Shown: positions 17,016-25,013 of the stretch, one piece after another
Numbering within the stretch: the first letter of the stretch is position 1
Layout of the letters: every line of letters starts with the position of its first letter
From: Parafrankia irregularis
Lineage (GTDB): Bacteria > Actinomycetota > Actinomycetes > Frankiales > Frankiaceae
NCBI RefSeq assembly: GCF_001536285.1
Contig: NZ_FAOZ01000036.1
Coordinates: forward strand, 33,594 to 97,593
Length of the DNA stretch: 64,000 nt
Direction: 5' to 3'
Translations under genes and position numbers: made by a program
Notes under the pieces: model-generated
The model's input: only the letters and a program-made list of their open reading frames with translations
Told to the model about the DNA's origin: nothing
Database searches by the model: none

Positions 17016-17966
17016 TCAGCCGGCGGCGACCGGGGTGGGCTGCTGTGCCTCGCGGGCGGCCCGGCGGGCCGCTGCGGCGGCCTTCTTCTCCGCCTGGCGG
17101 GTGGCGAGCGCGTCGAGACCGTTCATGAAGACGCCGATGTCCGCCTGTGCCTTCGCGGCCTCGCCTGACAGCCCCTCCAGGCTGAACAGCTTCCAGTGCC
17201 GCAGGATGGGCGCGACCACGTCGTCGTGGTGGATCCGCAGGTCGTAGATGCCGGACTGGGCGATGTAGCGGGCCTTGCGGCCGAAGTCCCGGATGCCGGT
17301 GCCGGGCATCTCGAACTTCATCAGCTCGTCCCGGATGATCGGCAGCAGGCGCTCCGGGGCCAGTTCCAGCGCCGCGGCGACCAGGTTCCGATAGAAGATC
17401 ATGTGGAGGTTCTCGTCCGCGGCGACGCGGCTGAGCAGCTTCTCGGCGAAGGGCTCGCCGGTCACGCGCCCGGTGTTGCGGTGGCTGACCCGGGTCGCCA
17501 GCTCCTGGAACGACACGTAGGTCATCGCCTCCAGCGCGGTCTTCGCCCCGGAGTCGTAGCCGCGCTGCATCTGCAGCATCCGGTCGCGCTCCAGCGTCAC
17601 CGGGTCGACCGCGCGGGTCACCAGCAGATAGTCCCGCATCGCCATCGCGTGGCGGCCCTCTTCGGCGGTCCAGCGGCCGACCCACGTCCCCCACGCGCCG
17701 TCCCGCCCGAACGCGACCGCGATCTCGCGGTGATAGCTGGGCAGGTTGTCCTCGGTGAGGAGGTTGACCTCGAAGGCCATCTGGGCCGCCTCGGAGAGCA
17801 CGGACTGCTCCGGGGCCCACGGCGTCGTGTCGAAGTCACGGCCCTGGCTCCACGGGACGTACTCGTGTGGCATCCACTCCGCGGCGATGCTCAGGTGCCG
17901 GTTGACGTTCGCCTCCGCGACCGGCTCAAGTTCGCGCAACAGGTCGATGTCCGTAGGGGATCCCAT
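17016..17966 (-). CDS. Acyl-ACP desaturase (DesA/stearoyl-ACP desaturase family)
   Basis: 316 residues. The N-terminus LLRELEPVAEANVNRHL and HEYVPWSQGRDF match actinobacterial DesA proteins. Diiron-ligand motifs TAEEGRHAMAMRDYL and VAADENLHMIFYRNL are both present, with further Glu ligands in NLLTEDNLPSY and YVSFQELATRVSH. It would introduce a double bond into ACP-bound fatty acids using oxygen and reduced ferredoxin. The C-terminal tail is Ala/Lys/Arg-rich. An in-frame ATG at 17990 is an alternative start; neither has a strong Shine-Dalgarno. Confidence 0.9.
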   Translation of the reverse strand: MGSPTDIDLLRELEPVAEANVNRHLSIAAEWMPHEYVPWSQGRDFDTTPWAPEQSVLSEAAQMAFEVNLLTEDNLPSYHREIAVAFGRDGAWGTWVGRWTAEEGRHAMAMRDYLLVTRAVDPVTLERDRMLQMQRGYDSGAKTALEAMTYVSFQELATRVSHRNTGRVTGEPFAEKLLSRVAADENLHMIFYRNLVAAALELAPERLLPIIRDELMKFEMPGTGIRDFGRKARYIAQSGIYDLRIHHDDVVAPILRHWKLFSLEGLSGEAAKAQADIGVFMNGLDALATRQAEKKAAAAARRAAREAQQPTPVAAG

Positions 17967-18149
17967 AGATGAACTCTGACATCGCTCCATGATTCGTGGC
18001 CATGGCCGCGCGGAGTGGAATCCGGTCCTAAAACTGTCTCCAGGGAACAGTTTTCGTGGGCTACCTTCCGATCGGTCAGGGGACTTCTGCCTGCACGGGA
18101 CAACCCGCGGCCCGGGTTGGGGAAACCCGGGCCGGTCCGCCGCGACCGG

Positions 18150-18296
18150 GACGCCTTCGCGGTGCCCGGGATGCCTTCGCGGTGCCCGGGATGCCTTCGC
18201 GGTGCCCGGGGCGGCTTCGCGGTGCCCGGGATGCCTTCGCGGTGCCCGGGGCGGCTTCGCGGTGCCCGAGATGTCTTCGCGGTGCCCGGGGCGGCT
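18150..18296. repeat. 20-bp minisatellite directly 3' of tmk
   Basis: Seven head-to-tail copies of a 20-bp unit (consensus GATGCCTTCGCGGTGCCCGG; some units start GGCGG or GACGC) plus a 7-base partial copy that runs into the tmk stop codon. The unit is not a multiple of three and lies outside genes; each junction can form a CCGGG/CCCGG stem. The remaining sequence of this 328-bp gap (17967-18149) shows no gene. Confidence 0.85.
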
Positions 18297-18969
18297 AGAA
18301 CGACTGCGACGACTGGAGCGCCCGGGTCGACCCGGACAGCAGCGCGTCCAGAACGGCCTCGGCCCCGGTTGCCCGGTCCGCGACTATCCAGGGGGCGACC
18401 CAGCCGCCAGCCGCCAGGCCGCGGTAGACGGCGGCGCAGCGCTCCTGGAGACCCTCGTCGCGCTCGAACGTGTCCAGCGCGCGGGTGGCGTCGCCGACGG
18501 CGCGCTGGCGGGCCGACGCGCGGGCCGTCTCAACCGGGACGTCCAGCAGCACCTGGAGATCCGGCCGCGGCAGGCGCAGGGCGGTCAACTCCAGCTCGGC
18601 GATCCACGCCAGGAACTCGGGCCGTTCGTCGGCCGGCAGACGGGCGGCGCCGTACGCGGCGTTGGAAGCCAGGTAGCGGTCGACCAGGAGGACGTCGTGC
18701 CCGGCCGCGCGGGCGGCGAGCTCGGGCAGCGCGTTCGCCCGGTCGAGGGCGAACAGGACGGCCGTGGCCCGGGCCGATCCCGCGAGCCCGGCGAGGCGCT
18801 CGTCGCCGTCGAGCATCGCCCGCACGGCGGTGCCGAGCGGCCCGGCCTTGTAGCGGGGGAAGGAGAAGGTCGCGGCGGTGCGCCCGGCCGCGGTCAGGGC
18901 CTCGACGAGACGGGAGGTGAGAGTGTGCTTTCCCGCGCCGTCGACGCCCTCGATCGCGACGATCATCAT
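18295..18969 (-). CDS. tmk: dTMP kinase (thymidylate kinase)
   Basis: 224 residues. The P-loop EGVDGAGKHTL is at the N-terminus. The DR(Y) motif occurs in VLLVDRYLASNAAYGAARL, and the nucleotide-binding FPRYKAG and RANALPEL segments follow the Mycobacterium tuberculosis Tmk pattern closely. It phosphorylates dTMP to dTDP for DNA synthesis. A His replaces the usual Arg/Thr after the P-loop Lys, as variation rather than loss. ATG 18969 follows GGGGGCGG; ATG 18966 is equally possible. It is read alone, with the 20-bp minisatellite at its stop. Confidence 0.92.
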   Translation of the reverse strand: MMIVAIEGVDGAGKHTLTSRLVEALTAAGRTAATFSFPRYKAGPLGTAVRAMLDGDERLAGLAGSARATAVLFALDRANALPELAARAAGHDVLLVDRYLASNAAYGAARLPADERPEFLAWIAELELTALRLPRPDLQVLLDVPVETARASARQRAVGDATRALDTFERDEGLQERCAAVYRGLAAGGWVAPWIVADRATGAEAVLDALLSGSTRALQSSQSF

Positions 18970-19415
18970 GCTGCCGCCCCCGCGCCGGCGAAGGCCCTCC
19001 GCTGCTCGATCCTGCTCATAAGGCCGCCAGCCTAGCCCCAGTGGTGTCATCTGGACGCCCGCCTGGTGCGGCACCTCAGGAACGTCCAGGCGGGCGAGAC
19101 CGGGTGCTTCAGGTCCGCGCCCGTAAGCGCCGCGCCGATCTCAGCCGCCGCGCCGATCTCGGCAGCCGCTCCGGGCGGCCGCTGGCTCCGAGCTGCCGCT
19201 GGCACCGGGGGGCGGAGTTCCCCTCAAGAGGGACAAAAGGGGCCCAGATTCGCCTGGCAACCCGCAAGAAAGAAGGATTCTGGTCGTCGGCACGACCAAA
19301 ATCGTTCACTCTTGCGACCCGCCGACCCGCCGACCCGCCGACCCGGCCCACTCGGTCACCGAGCGGAGGTCCGGCCGCGTCCGTGGAGCGCGAACGTCCA
19401 AACTCACTGACCAGA
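18970..19415. other. Intergenic region between amidohydrolase and tmk
   Basis: No gene is visible in 446 bp. The right part is repeat copy B (19233-19399), ending 17 bp from the amidohydrolase stop. The left part (18970-19230) should contain the tmk promoter and holds tandem GCCGCGCCGATCTC repeats near 19130-19165. Confidence 0.6.
19233..19399 (+). repeat. Intergenic palindromic repeat, long form (copy B)
   Basis: Same architecture as copy A: lead-in ACAAAAGGGGCCCAGATTCG, main hairpin 19256-19323 with arms around TGGTCGTCGGCACGACCA, and a right-end GGAGGTCCGGCCGCG segment. Confidence 0.8.
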
Positions 19416-20774
19416 TCATCTCTTCGAAGACCGGCTTCGGGCTGCCGCCGGGGCGAGCTGTGCCGGGGCCGGCTGCGTTTCCGTTTCCTCAGGCTGTGCT
19501 CCCTCCGGCTGCGCCGCCGTCGGCTGTGCTCTCTCCGGCCGCGTCTCCGCCGGCCGTGTCGTGTCCGCGGTCGTGGTCGCGGTTGCGGTTGCGGTCGGGA
19601 GGCGTGAGGCCGTGACCGCCGCGGTCTCCCGGCCCGGCTCGTCCAGCCGGTAGACGCGGCGGGCGTTGCCGACGCCGATCATCTCCGCCAGCCGGGTGGC
19701 GTCCTGCTCGGTCCAGTCGCCGTCGGCGATCCCGTCCGCCAGCACGGTCGACAGCGCCCGGCGGAACAGCAGCGAGCCGAGCAGGTAGAGCTCGCCGAGC
19801 CCGAACGCGTCGGTGGAGAAGAGGAACCTGCTGAACGGGACCAGCTCGAGCGCCTCGCCCAGCAGCACCGGGGCGCGGCGCCCGAGATTCTGGAGGGCGA
19901 GCCCGACGTCCATGTGCACGGTGGGCAGGATCTGGGCCAGGTAGCCGGCCTCGCGGTGGTAGGGGTAGCAGTGCAGGAGCATCACCGGCACCCCGGTCGG
20001 TGCGAGCGCCCGCAGCAGGCCGGTGAGCAGCAGCGGGTTGCAGCGGTCGAGGTCGAGATCGGCGTCGCCGTAGCCGACGTGGATCTGGATGGGCAGGCCG
20101 GCGTCCACCCCGGTCCAGATCAGGAACGCGTGCAGCAGCGGGTTCGCCAACCGGATGGGTACTCCCCGCCGGATCAGGGCCATCCAGTCCCGGACCGCGG
20201 CGGTGACCTCGCGGTCGGTCGGCCGAGCGGCCGGCAGCGCGAGGCCCACCCGGTAGGCGGCGACGGACTTCAGCCCCACCGTCGTCGGGCTCGCCCCGGC
20301 GATCCGTTCGCGGATTGTGTCGGCGAAGTGGTTGACGCCGAGCTGACCGGTGACGATGTCGACCGCCAGGGTCTCGGCGAGCCGTTCGAGCCTCAGGATG
20401 TCGTGGCCGGTCGCGTCGCAGGCGACGGCGAGCTCACCCGCTGACATCAGCGGTTCCGGCAGGTAGCCGGCGTCGACGCAGAAGGCGCCGATCCCGGCCG
20501 CGCGCAGGAACCGCCGGTTGACCTCCTCCACACCGAGCTCCCCGCGGCGCGCCAGATAGTCCTCCGGGCTGCTGCGCGGGGCGAGGTCGAGGACGGGAGC
20601 GCACCAGCGCCGCACGGCGAAGCCGACATGACTGTCGAAGAGCGTGGTGCCGGCCGGGGCGGGCTCGTCGGACTCGGTGAGCATGCGCTCGAAGTCCGGA
20701 CGGCTGAGGTCGCGGGTGAGCAGCCCGTGGCAGTGATGGTCCACCAGGGAGAGGTTCTCCACGAAGGGCAGCAC
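19416..20774 (-). CDS. Amidohydrolase, FluG N-terminal-type
   Basis: 452 residues. The metal-binding start is LSLVDHHCHGLL (HxH). Downstream are GLPIQIHVGYGD and MLLHCYPYHREAGYLAQ (metal His) and FSTDAFGLGELYLLGS (catalytic Asp). This order is that of the amidohydrolase domain often fused to glutamine synthetase in FluG-like proteins. Here it is free-standing and no glutamine synthetase is in the window. The last ~80 residues are a Thr/Ala/Glu/Pro repeat tail. GTG 20774 starts just before the conserved domain; GTG 20807 is an alternative. Confidence 0.85.
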   Translation of the reverse strand: MLPFVENLSLVDHHCHGLLTRDLSRPDFERMLTESDEPAPAGTTLFDSHVGFAVRRWCAPVLDLAPRSSPEDYLARRGELGVEEVNRRFLRAAGIGAFCVDAGYLPEPLMSAGELAVACDATGHDILRLERLAETLAVDIVTGQLGVNHFADTIRERIAGASPTTVGLKSVAAYRVGLALPAARPTDREVTAAVRDWMALIRRGVPIRLANPLLHAFLIWTGVDAGLPIQIHVGYGDADLDLDRCNPLLLTGLLRALAPTGVPVMLLHCYPYHREAGYLAQILPTVHMDVGLALQNLGRRAPVLLGEALELVPFSRFLFSTDAFGLGELYLLGSLLFRRALSTVLADGIADGDWTEQDATRLAEMIGVGNARRVYRLDEPGRETAAVTASRLPTATATATTTADTTRPAETRPERAQPTAAQPEGAQPEETETQPAPAQLAPAAARSRSSKR

Positions 20775-21424
20775 CTCATGATCGTGCCCGGGTTCCGGGG
20801 AGGACACACTCCCAGGCTGTGGACAACTTGTGGATGACCGCGGTTCGCCTGGGGATATCCACGCCCGGAGGAGTGGTCTGTCCCTGCTGGCCGGGGGTTT
20901 CCGACATCGGCACCTGTGGATGGCTGCCCGCCGGGACGACCGCACGGCGACCGCGCGGCGACCGTGCGGCGACCGCACGGCGGCTGCGGGGCGGTGCGGC
21001 GCGGCCGCGGGGGGCGGGTGGCGCGGGTACCGGGGCGGGAACGGTGTGGCTGCGGGGGCGGGCGTCGGCGAGCGTGGGGCGCGCCGAGCCGGAGCGTCAC
21101 CGATGTTTGACATGTTTCCTGTCGCCTTGTCGGCAGACGCATGCTCGTCGAGCATGGGGTGGCGCGCCTGGACGGCGGGCCCGGGCGGTCGGCGGGCCGT
21201 TTCGGGGTCGGTCGGTGGGCGGCGCGGGAACCCCTGTTGTTCCGTAGTTGTGGCATCTTCGCGGGTGAGGGGGTATCCATACCGGGCCGGCGGGGTGGTG
21301 CCTCGTTCCAGGCGACGAAATGTATGTCACTAATCTTGGCGCTCGCCGGCCAAACAGTCGAAAATCGACGGACTCCCTCGGTCCGTGCGGGACGTTCCGG
21401 GGCACATTCCATGAGGAGCCGCGC
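20775..21424. promoter_or_regulatory. 650-bp divergent control region between amidohydrolase and pyc
   Basis: No credible gene. It contains four DnaA-box-like 9-mers (20818-20826 is a perfect TTGTCCACA on the minus strand; near-matches at 20829-20837, 20855-20863 and 20915-20923). An 11-bp tandem repeat (CGACCGCACGG, four copies, 20937-20980) follows. Close to pyc there is a palindrome GTCGA-AAA-TCGAC (21357-21369) and a small hairpin ACGGAC/GTCCGT just after it. Both promoters must lie here. Confidence 0.6.
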
Positions 21425-24400
21425 GTGCGCAAGGTGCTTGTGGCAAACCGCAGTGAGATCGCGGTCCGGGTGTTCCGAGCCGCGTATGAGCTGGGGCTGC
21501 GCACCGTCGCGGTCTACACCCCGGAGGATGTGTCGGCGCTGCACCGGACGAAGGCGTCCGAGGCGTACGAGCTGTGCGAGCCGGGGCATCCCGTACGGGG
21601 ATATCTGGACATCGACGCGCTGCTGCGGGTCGCGAAGATCGCCGATGCGGACACGCTGCATCCGGGCTATGGGTTCCTGTCGGAGTCGGCGGTGCTCGCG
21701 GAGGCCTGCGCGGCGGCCGGTGTCACGTTCGTCGGCCCGCCGCCGGCGGTCCTGCGGTTGACCGGTGACAAGGTGGCGGCGCGCAACGCGGCGATCGCGG
21801 CGGGCCTGCCGGTGCTGCGGGCCTCGGAGCCGCTGCCGGACGGCACCGGTTTCGCGGCGGCGGCCGAGGCGGTCGGCTTCCCGCTGTTCGTGAAGGCGTC
21901 CGGTGGTGGCGGTGGGCGTGGCCTGCGCCGGGTCGAGCGGCCGGAGGACCTGGCCGACGCGGTGACCAGCGCGTCGCGCGAGGCGGCTGCGGCCTTCGGC
22001 GACGGGACGGTGTTCCTGGAGCAGGCCGTGGACCGGCCCCGCCATGTCGAGGTGCAGATCCTCGCCGATGCCTACGGCAACGTGATCCACCTGTTCGAGC
22101 GGGACTGCTCCGTGCAGCGCCGGCACCAGAAGGTCGTGGAGATCGCGCCGGCACCGGCGCTGGACTCCGGTGTGCGCGACGCGCTGTGTGACGCGGCGGT
22201 GCGGTTCGCCCGGCACGTGGGCTACGTCAACGCCGGCACGGTGGAGTTCCTGGTGGGCGCGGACGGCACGTTCACCTTCATGGAGATGAACCCGCGCATC
22301 CAGGTGGAGCACACGGTGACCGAGGAGGTCACCGGGGTCGACATCGTCGGCGCACAGCTGCGGATCGCGGCCGGGGAGAGCCTGGCCGATCTGAACCTGT
22401 CGCAGGAGTCCGTCTCGCTGCGGGGGACGGCGATCCAGTGCCGGGTGACCACGGAGGACCCCTCCGACGGATTCCGGCCCGACACCGGAACGATCACCTT
22501 CTACCAGTCGCCGGGCGGGCCCGGAGTACGCCTGGACGGTGCCACCTATCCGGGTGCTGAGGTCAGCCCCTACTTTGATTCGCTGCTGGTCAAGCTGACC
22601 GCGCGTGGCGCGACGCTGGAGAAGGCGTCGCGGCGGGCGCGCCGTGCCCTGAAGGAGTTCAGGGTGCGCGGAGTACGGACCAACATCGAGTTCCTCACCA
22701 GCCTGCTGGCCGATCCCGACTTCCTGGCCGGCGGGGTGACGACGTCCTTCATCGACGAGCGGCCGGGGCTGCTGAGCGCCGCCGATGACAGCGACGCGAC
22801 CAGCCGCATGCTGGCCCGGCTCGCCGAGAGCACGGTGAACGGCCACGCCCGGCCCGCGGGCGGCGCGCTGACGGACCCGCGCACCATGCTGCCGCCGCTG
22901 TCCGCCGACACCCCGGCCTCGGGCTCGCGGCAGCGCCTCGTCGCCCTCGGCCCGGCCGGCTGGGCCGCCGACCTGCGGGCCCGCACCGAGCTCGCGGTCA
23001 CCGACACCACGCTGCGCGACGCGCACCAGTCGCTGCTGGCGACCCGGCTGCGCAGCTTCGACATCCTGGCCGCCGCCCCGGTGTTCGCCGAGGCGACACC
23101 GGGCCTGCTGAGCCTGGAGTGCTGGGGCGGGGCCACCTACGACGTGGCGCTGCGTTTCCTGTCCGAGGACCCGTGGGAGCGGCTCGCCGCCCTGCGCGCG
23201 GCGGTGCCGAACATCTGCCTGCAGATGCTGCTGCGCGGCCGCAACGCCGTCGGCTACACCCCCTACCCCGACGACGTCGTCCGCGCGTTCGTCGCCGAGG
23301 CCGCCGCGACCGGCCTCGACATCTTCCGGATCTTCGACGCGCTCAACGACATCGAGCAGATGCGCCCCGCGATCGAGGCCGTCCTGGAGACCGGCACGGC
23401 GATCGCCGAAGGCACCCTGTGCTACACCGGCGACCTCACCAACCCGGGTGAGCGGATCTACACCCTCGACTACTACCTGCGCCTCGCCGAGCAGCTCGTC
23501 GACGCCGGCGTGCACCTGCTCGCGATCAAGGACATGGCCGGCCTGCTGCGCCCCGCCGCCGCCCACCAGCTCGTCACCGCGCTGCGGGAACGGTTCGACC
23601 TGCCCGTCCACCTGCACACCCACGACACCGCCGGCGGGCAGCTCGCGACCCTGCTGGCCGCGTCCGCGGCCGGGGTCGACGCGGTCGACGCCGCCGCCGC
23701 GCCGATGTCCGGCGGTACCAGCCAGCCGAACCTGTCCGCGCTCGTCGCCGCCACCGACCACACCGACCGCGCCACCGGCATCCCCCTGCCCGCCCTGTCC
23801 GCGATGGAGGCGTACTGGGAGGCGGTCCGTGACCTGTATGTGCCGTTCGAGGCCGGGCTGCGTGCCCCGACCGGTGCGGTCTACCGGCACGAGATCCCCG
23901 GCGGGCAGCTGACGAACCTGCGCCAGCAGGCCATCTCGCTGGGCCTCGGCGACCGCTGGACGGAGGTCACCGAGTGCTACGCCGTCGCCAACGAGCTGCT
24001 CGGCAAGCCCATCAAGGTCACCCCCACCTCCAAGGTCGTCGGCGACCTCGCCCTCTACATCGCCGGCGGCTCCGTCGACGTCGACCGGCTGCGTGACCAC
24101 CCCGAGGAGTACGACCTGCCCGCGAGCGTCCTCGGCTACCTCGCCGGGGAGCTGGGCACCCCGCCCGCCGGGTTCGCCGAGCCGTTCCGCGAGCGGGCAC
24201 TGGCCGGGCGCCACCCCGAACCACCGGCCGCCGCCCTCGCCCCCGACGACGCCGCCGCCATCGCCGACCCCGGCGCCACCCGGCGCGCGGCTCTGTCCCG
24301 GCTGCTGTTCCCCGGCCCGTGGAAGGACTACACCCAGGCCGTCGCCGCCTACGGTGACTCCTCCGTCATCCCCACCGAGGCGTTCCTGTTCGGCCTGCAG

Positions 24401-24808
24401 CCCGGCCGCCCCGCCCACGTCTTCCTCGAACCCGGCGTCGAGATCATCGTCGAGCTCGAGACCATCGGGGAGCCCGACGACGCCGGCATGCGCACCCTCT
24501 ACCTGCGCGTCAACGGCCAGCCCCGGCCCGTCCGGGTCCGGGACAAGTCCATCACCACCACCGCCGCGGCCGCCCGGCGCACCGACCCAGGCAACCCCGG
24601 CCACGTCGGCGCCGGCCTGCCCGGCATCGTCACCTTCGCCGTCGCCGTCGGCGACACCGTCGAGAAGGGCCAGAAGCTCGCCGTCATCGAGGCCATGAAG
24701 ATGGAGGCCGCCGTGACCAGCCCCGCCGCCGGCACCGTCACCGAGCTTGTCCGCACCAGCGGCGAGTCCGTCGAGGTCGGCGACCTGCTGCTGGTACTGG
24801 GCTCCTGA
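21425..24808 (+). CDS. pyc: Pyruvate carboxylase
   Basis: 1127 residues, the usual length for the single-chain enzyme. Domain order: biotin carboxylase (residues 1-~450, with KASGGGGGRGLRRV, the ATP loop, and FMEMNPRIQVEHTVTEE), carboxyltransferase (~500-800, VTDTTLRDAHQSLLATRLRS and HLHTHDTAGGQ), a PC/OADA region, and the C-terminal biotinyl domain with EAMKMEAAV (biotin Lys). It makes oxaloacetate from pyruvate and bicarbonate, refilling the TCA cycle. GTG 21425 has GAGGAG 6 nt upstream; the longer frame to 21320 is not needed. It is monocistronic and convergent with the GT2 gene. Confidence 0.96.
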   Translation: MRKVLVANRSEIAVRVFRAAYELGLRTVAVYTPEDVSALHRTKASEAYELCEPGHPVRGYLDIDALLRVAKIADADTLHPGYGFLSESAVLAEACAAAGVTFVGPPPAVLRLTGDKVAARNAAIAAGLPVLRASEPLPDGTGFAAAAEAVGFPLFVKASGGGGGRGLRRVERPEDLADAVTSASREAAAAFGDGTVFLEQAVDRPRHVEVQILADAYGNVIHLFERDCSVQRRHQKVVEIAPAPALDSGVRDALCDAAVRFARHVGYVNAGTVEFLVGADGTFTFMEMNPRIQVEHTVTEEVTGVDIVGAQLRIAAGESLADLNLSQESVSLRGTAIQCRVTTEDPSDGFRPDTGTITFYQSPGGPGVRLDGATYPGAEVSPYFDSLLVKLTARGATLEKASRRARRALKEFRVRGVRTNIEFLTSLLADPDFLAGGVTTSFIDERPGLLSAADDSDATSRMLARLAESTVNGHARPAGGALTDPRTMLPPLSADTPASGSRQRLVALGPAGWAADLRARTELAVTDTTLRDAHQSLLATRLRSFDILAAAPVFAEATPGLLSLECWGGATYDVALRFLSEDPWERLAALRAAVPNICLQMLLRGRNAVGYTPYPDDVVRAFVAEAAATGLDIFRIFDALNDIEQMRPAIEAVLETGTAIAEGTLCYTGDLTNPGERIYTLDYYLRLAEQLVDAGVHLLAIKDMAGLLRPAAAHQLVTALRERFDLPVHLHTHDTAGGQLATLLAASAAGVDAVDAAAAPMSGGTSQPNLSALVAATDHTDRATGIPLPALSAMEAYWEAVRDLYVPFEAGLRAPTGAVYRHEIPGGQLTNLRQQAISLGLGDRWTEVTECYAVANELLGKPIKVTPTSKVVGDLALYIAGGSVDVDRLRDHPEEYDLPASVLGYLAGELGTPPAGFAEPFRERALAGRHPEPPAAALAPDDAAAIADPGATRRAALSRLLFPGPWKDYTQAVAAYGDSSVIPTEAFLFGLQPGRPAHVFLEPGVEIIVELETIGEPDDAGMRTLYLRVNGQPRPVRVRDKSITTTAAAARRTDPGNPGHVGAGLPGIVTFAVAVGDTVEKGQKLAVIEAMKMEAAVTSPAAGTVTELVRTSGESVEVGDLLLVLGS

Positions 24809-24874
24809 GCTCCTGAGCTACTGACACGCGCGGACGCCTGCTCGCGGGGCCATATCGGCAATTCACCTCAACAG

Positions 24875-25010
24875 CAGCAAAAAGGCTTGGCGAGCCGCAA
24901 GAAGTGAGGATTTTGGTCGTTGGATCGACCAAAATCCTTCACTCTTGCGACTCGCCAAACCGGGCTGCCGGCCGCCCGGCCGCCCGGAGGTCCCGGCCGC
25001 GTTCGTGGAG
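24875..25010 (+). repeat. Intergenic palindromic repeat, long form (copy C) at a convergent gene junction
   Basis: The main hairpin 24889-24956 is the best preserved in the window: about 31-bp arms with few mismatches around TTGGA. It fills most of the 205 bp between the stops of pyc and the GT2 gene, so it is placed like a bidirectional terminator. The right-end segment is truncated at the GT2 stop. Confidence 0.85.
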
Positions 25011-25013
25011 CGG

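Noticed and set aside
18150..18296. CRISPR array
   Set aside because: The 20-bp units are head-to-tail without spacers and no cas gene is present.
19416..21155. Long form of the amidohydrolase starting at 21155
   Set aside because: The additional ~127 residues are Pro/Arg-rich, cross the DnaA-box-like and 11-bp repeat region, and do not resemble the family; the domain starts at LSLVDHHCHG.
20775..21424. Chromosomal replication origin
   Set aside because: DnaA-box-like sites are few, there is no AT-rich unwinding element, and none of dnaA, dnaN or recF is nearby; kept only as a possible DnaA-binding locus.
20447..24604. A 1385-codon open frame on the minus strand opposite pyruvate carboxylase
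   Set aside because: It is the antisense shadow of pyc, produced by strong GC bias at third positions; its translation has no domain character and overlaps the amidohydrolase gene.
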